From positions 1-12,245 of the forward strand of contig SEBM01000056.1 of the NCBI GenBank assembly GCA_004296145.1: DNA of 12,245 nt. Direction: 5' to 3'. The notes under the pieces were generated by a model. It saw nothing but the letters and a program-made list of their open reading frames with translations, searched no databases and was not told the origin of the DNA. Of the stretch, positions 1 through 6,139 are shown piece by piece (position 1 is the stretch's first letter; every line of letters begins with the position of its first letter). The stretch comes from Flavobacterium sp. (lineage in GTDB: Bacteria; Bacteroidota; Bacteroidia; Flavobacteriales; Flavobacteriaceae). The translations under genes were made by a program, and so were the position numbers.

Positions 1-13
1 TAAAAATTTTCCT

Positions 14-550
14 TTGAAAAAATATTTACAGCAATTTAAACCTTTCCTCATTTTTATAAGCACTTTTTTTGCTGCTTATATCGGTTTGACTTTGATTTAC
101 AAACTTTACTTAAACAGTTTTGGGGTCAATGATGTCGACGGAATAACGAATGTTATTGGTAAAAATGTAGATCAGCTTATGCAATTGTTTAATTGCGATA
201 TAAAAATTGTAAAAAGCATTTCAAGTCCTTCATTAGAAGTTTGGTACAACAAAAAATACACCTTAAGAATCATAGAAGGCTGCAACGCTGTAAGTGTTAT
301 TATCTTATTTATTTCATTTATAGTTGCCTTTTCAGGAAAATTCAAAACAACATTCTATTTTATCTTATCGGGTGTTTTATTAATTTATATTCTGAATGTT
401 ATCAGGATTGCTCTTTTAGCCGTTTTATTATTTAAATTTCCGGAAAATGAACATATCCTTCATGGCGTATTTTTTCCGCTGATTATTTATGGACTTGTTT
501 TTGTCTTATGGGTAATCTGGGTAAATAAATTTTCAAAATATGCTAAATAA
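14..550 (+). CDS. xrtF: Exosortase family protein XrtF
   Basis: Inner-membrane cysteine protease/transpeptidase of the exosortase/archaeosortase superfamily, which cuts C-terminal sorting signals of exported proteins. About 178 residues, almost all hydrophobic segments (roughly 10-30, 92-107, 112-140, 148-170). The three catalytic positions of the superfamily are visible: Cys90 in EGCNA (88-92), Arg131 in NVIRIALL, and His150 in the HGVFFPL stretch after EHIL. The small size and the EGCN/NVIRIA/LHGVFFP signature match the flavobacterial XrtF type, not the longer EPS-linked exosortases. The start is uncertain: a TTG at 14 gives a plausible lysine-rich N-terminus, but the frame stays open to the window edge and a start may lie outside. 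It overlaps the next gene by 11 bases, so the two are probably translationally coupled. I see no protein with a classic exosortase sorting tail in this window, so the substrate is unknown. The family call is firm; the function of this subtype is inferred. Confidence 0.9.
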   Translation: MKKYLQQFKPFLIFISTFFAAYIGLTLIYKLYLNSFGVNDVDGITNVIGKNVDQLMQLFNCDIKIVKSISSPSLEVWYNKKYTLRIIEGCNAVSVIILFISFIVAFSGKFKTTFYFILSGVLLIYILNVIRIALLAVLLFKFPENEHILHGVFFPLIIYGLVFVLWVIWVNKFSKYAK

Positions 551-986
551 AATAAAAGAACACAAAATCAAAATCATAATCGCAGGGTTCATTGTGTTTT
601 GTTTTGTTTTGATCAGAAGTTTTGAAAATCAATTGTTTTACGATCCGTTGTTGGTTTATTTTGATTCTGATTTTAAAAGTCAGCCTTTTCCTGAAGTAGA
701 TGTGTTTAAACTTTTTTTCGGGCTGTTACTGCGCTATTTTTTAAATTCTGTTTTATCGCTTTTACTTATTTACGTATTATTTAAAGATGTCGAAATTTTT
801 AAATTTAGTACATTTTTGTATCTGTTTTTTTTTCTCATTCTTTTCGTTTTGTTCTTTATAATTCTTAAGTTTTATCCCAACGGAAACTGGCTTCTTTTTT
901 ATGTCAGAAGATTTATTATTCAACCCATATTTGTGTTATTATTTATTCCTGCATTTTATTATCAGATGCAAAATCTCAAAAAATAA
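540..986 (+). CDS. Exosortase F system-associated membrane protein
   Basis: Small integral membrane protein of 148 residues with about four hydrophobic helices (roughly 12-27, 56-81, 90-110, 122-142), a lysine-rich cytoplasmic N-terminus and a KK C-terminus. The segment RSFENQLFYDP (26-36) after the first helix, and the short size, fit the family found next to xrtF in flavobacteria (exosortase F-associated protein). Its ATG lies 11 bases upstream of the xrtF stop codon, in another frame, which suggests coupled translation and a shared complex. No catalytic motif is visible. It could be a chaperone or scaffold for XrtF, or something processed by it: the last helix plus KK only loosely resembles a sorting tail and lacks a clear recognition motif. 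The identification rests mainly on context and residues 26-36; the biochemical role is unknown. Confidence 0.8.
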   Translation: MLNKIKEHKIKIIIAGFIVFCFVLIRSFENQLFYDPLLVYFDSDFKSQPFPEVDVFKLFFGLLLRYFLNSVLSLLLIYVLFKDVEIFKFSTFLYLFFFLILFVLFFIILKFYPNGNWLLFYVRRFIIQPIFVLLFIPAFYYQMQNLKK

Positions 987-1020
987 CATTTCATTACATC
1001 TTTTGTAAACTCTTTTTGAA

Positions 1021-1028
1021 TAATTTTG
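1021..1028 (+). promoter_or_regulatory. Putative -7 promoter box before HYC_CC_PP gene
   Basis: TAATTTTG is a perfect match to the Bacteroidota -7 element TAnnTTTG. The best upstream -33 candidate is TTTG at 1002-1005, only 15 nt away (19 is typical), so that half is weak. The box ends four bases before the ATG at 1033, so transcription would start at or next to the start codon and give a leaderless or near-leaderless mRNA. The alternative is that the gene is read through from the xrtF pair 46 nt upstream. Confidence 0.5.
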
Positions 1029-1032
1029 CAAT

Positions 1033-1431
1033 ATGAATTTAAAGAAGTGCACAGGATTATTTTTGGCTTTCCTCTTGTTGGTTTCCAACATTGGGTTTGC
1101 TTTTGATGTGCATTATTGTGGAGGAAAAATTGCTTCTGTATCTTTAAATACAACAGAAAAAGCATCTCCGGAAAAAAAATGCTGCGGATCTGTCGAAAAG
1201 AAAAACTCATGTTGCAAAGACAAAGTTGTTCATTTGGAGAAAAAATCAGATGATGCGACTTTCAAGTTTTTCTTTTTTCAAATTGCTTTTCCTGCAATAA
1301 TTCAGGAATACACACCAATTGCTTTTCTTGCAATTCCAAATTTCAAAAACAATCAGATCATTTCGTATTATTCTGATGCGAATGCGCCCCCCTTATTCAA
1401 ATTATACAATCAATACATTTTTTATTCCTGA
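1033..1431 (+). CDS. HYC_CC_PP family secreted cysteine protein
   Basis: A 132-residue exported protein with a signal peptide (basic MNLKKC, hydrophobic core 8-22, likely cleavage near FAFD). It carries the three signatures that name its family: HYCGG at 27-31, two Cys-Cys pairs at 50-51 (KKCCGS) and 60-61 (NSCCKD), and a C-terminal APPL at 118-121. The middle is lysine-rich, with a hydrophobic stretch at 78-102. The family has no proven biochemical role that I know of. It typically lies upstream of a TonB-dependent receptor and HMA-domain proteins, as here. The clustered His and Cys residues suggest binding of a soft metal such as copper, but that is inference. The start is fixed: an in-frame TAA lies at 1021-1023, with no other start codon before 1033. 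It is probably the first gene of the three-gene unit that ends at the terminator near 3961. Confidence 0.87.
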   Translation: MNLKKCTGLFLAFLLLVSNIGFAFDVHYCGGKIASVSLNTTEKASPEKKCCGSVEKKNSCCKDKVVHLEKKSDDATFKFFFFQIAFPAIIQEYTPIAFLAIPNFKNNQIISYYSDANAPPLFKLYNQYIFYS

Positions 1432-1447
1432 TTTTAATGTTTAGAAT

Positions 1448-1465
1448 CAAGCAAAACTATGCTTG
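1448..1465 (+). repeat. Short hairpin between HYC_CC_PP gene and receptor
   Basis: CAAGCA and TGCTTG form a 6-bp perfect stem around a 6-nt loop (AAACTA), 17 bases after the HYC_CC_PP stop and followed by TGTTTTA. It is too weak to call a terminator; it might attenuate transcription into the receptor gene or be chance. Confidence 0.3.
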
Positions 1466-1494
1466 TGTTTTACTGTTCGCTTATTTTATATTTT
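1463..1494 (+). promoter_or_regulatory. Possible promoter of TonB-dependent receptor
   Basis: TTG at 1463-1465 and TATATTTT at 1487-1494 (7 of 8 fixed and free positions of TAnnTTTG) are 21 nt apart, within the spacing of Bacteroidota promoters. The start would be near 1499, about 40 nt before the receptor ATG. The match is imperfect and the region is A/T-rich, so this is tentative. Confidence 0.28.
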
Positions 1495-1537
1495 AAACAT
1501 AAGGAACGGTTTCTAATAACATTAAAATCAATTTTTT

Positions 1538-3544
1538 ATGCAAAAAAATGTAATGCTTTTTGTTATGTTTTTGCTTTCCGTTTCTATGTTTTCACAAGAA
1601 GACCTGAAGGAAGTAAAAATTACAAAAAAGCAAAAAGGAATTAAAAAATCCTATACACTCACAGCAAATACCTCTGTAATTACAAGTAAAGAACTTTTAA
1701 AAGCAGCGTGTTGCAACCTGGCCGAAAGTTTTGAAACAAACCCGTCTATAGATGTCAATTTTTCTGATGCCTTGACAGGAACAAAACAAATCAAAATGCT
1801 CGGATTAACAAGTCCGTATCTAATGATTACCGAAGAAAATATTCCTTCGGTTCGCGGTGCTTCCCAAGCTTATGGATTGTCGTTTACTCCGGGAACCTGG
1901 ATCGAAAGTGTTCAGATTACAAAAGGAGCCGGAAGCGTTATCAATGGTTACGAAAGTATTTCGGGGCAAATCAATACAGAACTTTTAAAACCCTTAAATG
2001 ATATTCCGTTTTTTTTGAATGCTTACGGTTCAACCGATTCCCGTTTTGAGCTGAATACGCATTTCAACAAAAAAATATCAGATAAATGGGCAACCAGTTT
2101 ATTTCTTCACGGAAATACCCGCGTGACAAAAAACGACATGAATAATGATGGTTTTCTGGACAATCCGTTAGGAAAACAAATTAATATTCTAAACCGATAT
2201 CAGTTTTATGATCCCGAAAGTGGTTTGGTTAGTTTTATCAATTTCAGATATATGAATGATAAAAAGCAAACTGGCGAAGTCAATTTTGATAAAGACAGAG
2301 ATCGCGGAATAACCAATTACTGGGGATCAGAAATCAATACCGAACGTTTTGAGGTTTCTACAAAAATCGGATATGTTTTTCCCGATATGCCTTATCAGAG
2401 TATTGGTTTTCAAAATGCTTTTAATAGTCACAATCAGGAATCTTATTTTGGGTTGAATCAATATGATATCAAACAAAACAGTTATTATTCAAATCTTATT
2501 TTTAATTCAATTATCAATAATACGATGCACAAATTCACGACAGGATTGAACTTTACGTATGATCAGTATCAGGAATTTGTGAATGTAAATGACTATAGCA
2601 GAGTCGATAATTCTGTTGGGGCTTTTTTTGAATATACTTATGACAATACCGATAATTTTAGTTTCATTCTCGGTGGGAGAGTAGATAATCATAACAGGCT
2701 TGGCTTTTTTGTAACACCGCGTTTGCATGTGCGATACAATCCGTGGAAAGATGGAGTGCTTCGTTTTTCTGCCGGAAGAGGAAAACGTTCGGCTAATATT
2801 TTTGCCGAAAATCAACAACTTTTTGCCAGTTCAAGAGCTTTTTCAATTTTGGATAATGGCGGAAAGATTTACGGTTTAAACCCGGAAATTGCATGGAATT
2901 ACGGAATAAGTTTTTCTCAGAAATTTAAACTTTTTAATAAAAATGCAGAAGCAGGTTTTGACTTATACAGAACCGATTTTCAAAATCAGGCTGTTGTTGA
3001 TCTTATGCAAAGTCCGCAGGAAGTTTTGTTTTATAACCTAAAAGGAAATTCGTTTGCAAATAGTCTTCAGGTTGAATTCAATTATGAATTAATTCATAAC
3101 CTTAATCTCCGTACAGCTTATAAATATTACGACATTCAGACAGATTATTTGCGTGGAACATTTCAACGACCATTACAGGCAAAACATCGTTTTCTGGGAA
3201 ATCTTGAGTATGAAACCAATTTGAATAATGACAAACAATGGAAGTTTGATTATACTTTTAACTGGTCCGGAAAACAGCAATTGCCTTACACAGCATCTAA
3301 TCCTGCAGAAGATCAGTTTTCTGAATTTTCGCCATCTTATGCTGTGATGAATCTTCAGGTAACAAGAGTTTTTTCTCCGGTATTCGAAGTGTATATTGGC
3401 GGAGAAAACATTGGGAATTATAAACAGGAAAAAGCAATTTTAGGAGCCAATGATCCATTTGGACCAAATTTTGACGCTTCAGTAGCTTATGCCCCAATTT
3501 TTGGACAAATGTATTACGCAGGATTACGATTTAAGATTAAATAA
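1538..3544 (+). CDS. TonB-dependent outer-membrane receptor, probably metal uptake
   Basis: A 668-residue outer-membrane active transporter that would use TonB energy to bring a substrate into the periplasm. Signal peptide at 1-19 (FLLSVSMFSQ), then EDLKEVKIT (21-29), a plausible TonB-box region. The plug domain spans about 40-150 and includes ITSKELL, the ETNPSIDV stretch, MLGL and a KGAGSVINGYESISGQIN segment (129-146) typical of receptor plugs. The rest is an alternating beta-barrel ending YYAGLRFKIK. Unusually for Bacteroidota, there is no N-terminal carboxypeptidase-like domain between signal peptide and plug. An adjacent Cys58-Cys59 pair (KAACCNLAESF) sits in the plug, where most receptors have no cysteine; it recalls the Cys-Cys pairs in both neighbouring proteins. 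With the HYC_CC_PP gene upstream and the HMA protein 41 nt downstream, a metal or metallophore (copper is a guess) is a better substrate than sugars. No SusD partner is present. Confidence 0.9.
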   Translation: MQKNVMLFVMFLLSVSMFSQEDLKEVKITKKQKGIKKSYTLTANTSVITSKELLKAACCNLAESFETNPSIDVNFSDALTGTKQIKMLGLTSPYLMITEENIPSVRGASQAYGLSFTPGTWIESVQITKGAGSVINGYESISGQINTELLKPLNDIPFFLNAYGSTDSRFELNTHFNKKISDKWATSLFLHGNTRVTKNDMNNDGFLDNPLGKQINILNRYQFYDPESGLVSFINFRYMNDKKQTGEVNFDKDRDRGITNYWGSEINTERFEVSTKIGYVFPDMPYQSIGFQNAFNSHNQESYFGLNQYDIKQNSYYSNLIFNSIINNTMHKFTTGLNFTYDQYQEFVNVNDYSRVDNSVGAFFEYTYDNTDNFSFILGGRVDNHNRLGFFVTPRLHVRYNPWKDGVLRFSAGRGKRSANIFAENQQLFASSRAFSILDNGGKIYGLNPEIAWNYGISFSQKFKLFNKNAEAGFDLYRTDFQNQAVVDLMQSPQEVLFYNLKGNSFANSLQVEFNYELIHNLNLRTAYKYYDIQTDYLRGTFQRPLQAKHRFLGNLEYETNLNNDKQWKFDYTFNWSGKQQLPYTASNPAEDQFSEFSPSYAVMNLQVTRVFSPVFEVYIGGENIGNYKQEKAILGANDPFGPNFDASVAYAPIFGQMYYAGLRFKIK

Positions 3545-3585
3545 AACACAAAAATAAATTTCAATAACAATAAATAATAGACAAA

Positions 3586-3927
3586 ATGAAAAAAATAATT
3601 TTAATTGCCATCATAACTTTTTTAGGATTTTCTGCTCAGGCACAAACGAAGAAAAACAAAAATTTAAAGTATACCACTGAAGTGAACGGAAATTGCGAAC
3701 AATGCAAAAAGCGCATCGAAAAAGCTGCTTTTAGTGTCCCGGGCGTTAAAACGGCAAATTGGGATATTAGTTCTCACCAGCTTACTGTAATTTTAAATGA
3801 AGAGAAATGTTCATCTGCAGACTTAAATAAAGCAATTGCAAAAGCTGGACATGATACCAAAGAAGTAAAAGCAGCGCAGGCCGATTATGACAGTTTACAT
3901 ACTTGCTGCAAATACGAAAGACAATAA
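3586..3927 (+). CDS. Secreted heavy-metal-associated (HMA) domain protein
   Basis: A 113-residue exported protein: signal peptide 1-20 (core ILIAIITFLGF, cleavage after AQAQ), then an HMA/CopZ-like ferredoxin fold at about 27-95. The metal-binding loop is GNCEQCKKRIEKA with Cys37 and Cys40, a CxxC variant of the usual GMTCxxC. VPGVKTANWDISSHQLTV (51-68) is the normal strand-turn-strand following it. Extra cysteines are Cys75 and a Cys107-Cys108 pair in a short tail (LHTCCKYERQ) not found in simple CopZ proteins. The role is probably periplasmic soft-metal binding or delivery, Cu(I) most likely by family, receiving metal from the receptor encoded upstream. The 41-nt A-rich gap and the following terminator indicate co-transcription with the receptor. 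It could instead be part of metal defence rather than uptake. Confidence 0.88.
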   Translation: MKKIILIAIITFLGFSAQAQTKKNKNLKYTTEVNGNCEQCKKRIEKAAFSVPGVKTANWDISSHQLTVILNEEKCSSADLNKAIAKAGHDTKEVKAAQADYDSLHTCCKYERQ

Positions 3928-3935
3928 ATTAATTT

Positions 3936-3965
3936 AAGAGCCCGGGTGTAAAGCCCGGGCTTTTT
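3936..3965 (+). terminator. Rho-independent terminator after HMA gene
   Basis: AGCCCGGG (3939-3946) pairs perfectly with CCCGGGCT (3954-3961) around a 7-nt loop, followed by TTTTT. Flanking A-T and one G-U pair lengthen the stem. The G+C-rich stem stands out sharply in this A/T-rich DNA. It lies 11 bases after the HMA stop and closes the metal-handling unit. Confidence 0.92.
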
Positions 3966-4000
3966 GAATCGTTAATTTATCTTTAAAATACTGCATTTTA

Positions 4001-4030
4001 TTGTGGTTGAAGTAAATTATTGTTACTTTC
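4001..4030 (+). promoter_or_regulatory. Possible promoter of dedA-family gene
   Basis: TTG (4001-4003, in TTGTGG) and TTACTTTC (4023-4030, two mismatches to TAnnTTTG) are separated by 19 nt, the preferred Bacteroidota spacing. Transcription would begin near 4035, about 24 nt before the ATG. A promoter is expected here because a strong terminator precedes the gene, but the -7 half is degenerate. Confidence 0.4.
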
Positions 4031-4058
4031 ACGAACTTAAATATAACCAAATACATTT

Positions 4059-4739
4059 ATGAATAATTTCGACTGGACCCAATTAGTTAATCCTGAATTT
4101 TATATCACTTTAAGTATTGGCGGTTTTCAAATTGGTTTATATATAGTCTTGTTTATAGTATTTGCTGAAACAGGACTTTTTGCAGGTTTTTTTCTACCTG
4201 GAGACAGTTTACTTTTTTTAGCCGGAATTTACAGTCGTGACCTTATAGAAAATGTTATTCATATTCCCGGTGATTTTATAAATGTTTTTTTGCTCTCACT
4301 TTTGGTTGCCATAATGGGAGTTTTCGGAAACATGACAGGATATTGGTTTGGAGCTAAAAGTGGCTATTATTTATTTAAAAAAGAAGATTCATTCTGGTTC
4401 AAAAAGAAATACCTGTTACAATCAAAAGATTTCTTTGAAAAATACGGTGGTAAAGCAATTATCTATGCTCGTTTTCTTCCAATCTTCAGAACATTCGCTC
4501 CAATAATTGCCGGTATAGTTTCAATGGACAAAAAGAAATTCATGTTTTATAATGTATTGAGTTCATTCCTTTGGTCATTTTTATTAATCTTTTCGGGACA
4601 TTATTTATACGGTGTGTTTTTAAAACAAGGAATAGATTTAAAAGAGCATATAGAATATATTATTATTATAATCATCATCATTTCGACATTCCCGGTTTTA
4701 CTTAAACTTTTAAAGAAAAGACCAAGCGAAAATATCTAA
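4059..4739 (+). CDS. DedA family (VTT domain) inner-membrane protein
   Basis: A 226-residue polytopic membrane protein of the DedA/SNARE-associated (VTT) family; members act as lipid flippases/scramblases or proton-dependent transporters needed for envelope integrity. The VTT domain runs from about residue 25 to 185. It contains FFLPGDSLLF (44-53), GYWFGAKSG (94-102), the amphipathic KYGGKAIIYARFLPIFRTFAP segment in two parts (128-138, 139-147) and APIIAG. The four charged residues essential in E. coli YqjA have counterparts with identical spacing: Glu37 and Asp49 (12 apart), Arg138 and Arg144 (6 apart). The last helix holds eight consecutive isoleucines (201-208), followed by a basic tail KLLKKRPSENI. 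It is flanked by terminators on both sides, so it is a single-gene transcript. The exact substrate cannot be read from the sequence. Confidence 0.9.
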   Translation: MNNFDWTQLVNPEFYITLSIGGFQIGLYIVLFIVFAETGLFAGFFLPGDSLLFLAGIYSRDLIENVIHIPGDFINVFLLSLLVAIMGVFGNMTGYWFGAKSGYYLFKKEDSFWFKKKYLLQSKDFFEKYGGKAIIYARFLPIFRTFAPIIAGIVSMDKKKFMFYNVLSSFLWSFLLIFSGHYLYGVFLKQGIDLKEHIEYIIIIIIIISTFPVLLKLLKKRPSENI

Positions 4740-4742
4740 TAC

Positions 4743-4778
4743 AAAAAAGTCCGAAGCTAAAAACTTCGGACTTTTTTT
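4743..4778. terminator. Bidirectional terminator between dedA gene and rodA
   Basis: AGTCCGAAG (4748-4756) and CTTCGGACT (4764-4772) form a perfect 9-bp stem with a 7-nt loop, flanked by A5 on the left and T6 on the right. It therefore has a U-tract in both directions and serves both convergent transcripts. It begins 3 bases after the dedA-family stop and lies about 110 bases beyond the rodA stop. Confidence 0.92.
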
Positions 4779-4844
4779 ATGTTATAATCAGTTTATAAAA
4801 TAAATTTAATTAGTATTCAAAATGACGCTTAAGCTAAGAAATTA

Positions 4845-4889
4845 AACCTTTGCACCTTTGTAACTTAGCCCCTCAGCCCCTTTTCTCCC
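4845..4889. repeat. Degenerate 9-nt tandem repeat downstream of rodA
   Basis: Five successive 9-mers line up: AACCTTTGC, ACCTTTGTA, ACTTAGCCC, CTCAGCCCC, TTTTCTCCC. They share a pyrimidine-CTT/TCA-G-CC pattern that decays left to right. The tract abuts the rodA stop codon and, on the rodA mRNA, would be a purine-rich 3' leader before the terminator. I recall similar CTTTG/CTTAG intergenic strings in Flavobacterium genomes, but could not check this. Confidence 0.5.
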
Positions 4890-6124
4890 TACCATTCATT
4901 CACCTTATTGGCATCCATTTTCAGGAAAATAAACAATAAAATGGTGAATCCCCAAAGTCCTGAACCTCCATATGAAAAGAACGGCAACGGAACTCCAATT
5001 GTTGGAAAAATTCCCGCAACCATTGCAATATTTACAAAGAAGTGTATAAATAAAATTCCGGCAACACAATAACCGTAAACCCGGCTAAATTTTGTTTTTT
5101 GCCTTTCGGCTAAATAGATAACCCTTAAAAATAATCCAACAAAAAGAGAAATTACAACCAATGATCCGGCAAATCCCCATTCTTCACCAACTGTTGTAAA
5201 AATATAATCGGTATGTTGTTCAGGAACAAAACCTCCTTTAGTCTGTGTGCCTTCAAGAAAACCTTTTCCAATCCAGCCACCAGATCCAATTGCGATTTCA
5301 GATTGGTTAGTATTGTATCCGATACCTTTCATGTCTACAGATTTTCCCAGCAAAATATTAAAACGGTCTCTGTGGTGCTGTTTAAAAACGTTGTCAAAAA
5401 CATAATCAACGGATAAGACAAAACCAGATATAAGGACTAATAAAATAGCACTTAAAAGAAGGTTTCTGTCAACGGCCCGCCCTTTAAAATGGATAATTAT
5501 TAGTACTCCAAGCGAAATTAAGATTACCACATAAGGTTCCAGTACCAGTGTTAATACGAACAATACGATGGCTAAAAAACCTGTCCAGATGTACCAGGAA
5601 GGTAATCCTTCTCTAAATAACACGATAAGGAAAATACTGTATATCAAAGCACTTCCCGGGTCAGGTTGAGGTAAGATTAAAAGAACAGGTAAAAAGACAA
5701 TAGCAAGCGCCTGAATTTGTCTGTTTGTCTCTTTTAAATTGATCTGGCTGTCACTTAAATATTTCGCTAATGCTAAAGCTGTTGCTGCTTTTGCAAATTC
5801 TGATGGTTGTATCGTAAAACTTCCGATGGCATACCAACATCTTTGACCTGCAATTGTTTTTCCAAAAAGAAATAAACCAGCCAGAGATAATAAGGCAACT
5901 CCGAAAATAATACTGGCATATTTTTCATAAAATTTTCCGTCTACAAAAAGAACAACAAATATTAATGGAATTGTACAGGCAATAAATATTAATTGTTTTT
6001 CATACGTACCATCAGTAGATAATAATGAAGAGGAATAAATGTTTAACCACCCTAATACGACAAGTACAGAGTAGATAATAACACTTATCCAGTCAATATT
6101 TTTTTTTACACTTTGATTTTTCAT
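4889..6124 (-). CDS. rodA: RodA, SEDS peptidoglycan glycosyltransferase
   Basis: Polytopic inner-membrane enzyme (411 residues, about 10 helices) that polymerises lipid II into glycan strands during cell elongation, paired with PBP2. SEDS landmarks are present in order: GQRCWYAIGSFTIQPSEFAK with Glu109 in QPSE, QPDPGSA (153-159), HRDRF (251-255), HTDYIFTTVGEEWGF with Asp306 (the position essential in E. coli RodA), and PFFSYGGSG (381-389) near the end. It is somewhat longer than E. coli RodA (370), mainly in the central loops. The ATG at 6124 follows the PBP2 stop by 15 nt, so the two are co-expressed; it is the last gene of the operon. FtsW is the main alternative, but linkage to mreBCD and a PBP2-class gene makes RodA clear. 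Confidence 0.96.
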   Translation of the reverse strand: MKNQSVKKNIDWISVIIYSVLVVLGWLNIYSSSLLSTDGTYEKQLIFIACTIPLIFVVLFVDGKFYEKYASIIFGVALLSLAGLFLFGKTIAGQRCWYAIGSFTIQPSEFAKAATALALAKYLSDSQINLKETNRQIQALAIVFLPVLLILPQPDPGSALIYSIFLIVLFREGLPSWYIWTGFLAIVLFVLTLVLEPYVVILISLGVLIIIHFKGRAVDRNLLLSAILLVLISGFVLSVDYVFDNVFKQHHRDRFNILLGKSVDMKGIGYNTNQSEIAIGSGGWIGKGFLEGTQTKGGFVPEQHTDYIFTTVGEEWGFAGSLVVISLFVGLFLRVIYLAERQKTKFSRVYGYCVAGILFIHFFVNIAMVAGIFPTIGVPLPFFSYGGSGLWGFTILLFIFLKMDANKVNEW

Positions 6125-6139
6125 TTGAAATAATCTTTG

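Noticed and set aside
962..1210. Minus-strand open frame of 82 codons over the HYC_CC_PP start
   Set aside because: It overlaps the well-supported plus-strand HYC_CC_PP gene and the end of the XrtF partner, and has no family signature.
1459..1644. 61-codon plus-strand frame beginning before the TonB receptor
   Set aside because: Over half of it lies inside the receptor gene in another frame, including its signal peptide region. The product shows no domain or export signal of its own.
2507..2818. 103-codon minus-strand frame inside the TonB receptor
   Set aside because: Antisense shadow of the barrel-coding region, with no recognisable protein features.
4845..4889. 9-nt repeats as a CRISPR array
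   Set aside because: Units are far too short and contiguous, with no spacers and no cas genes nearby.
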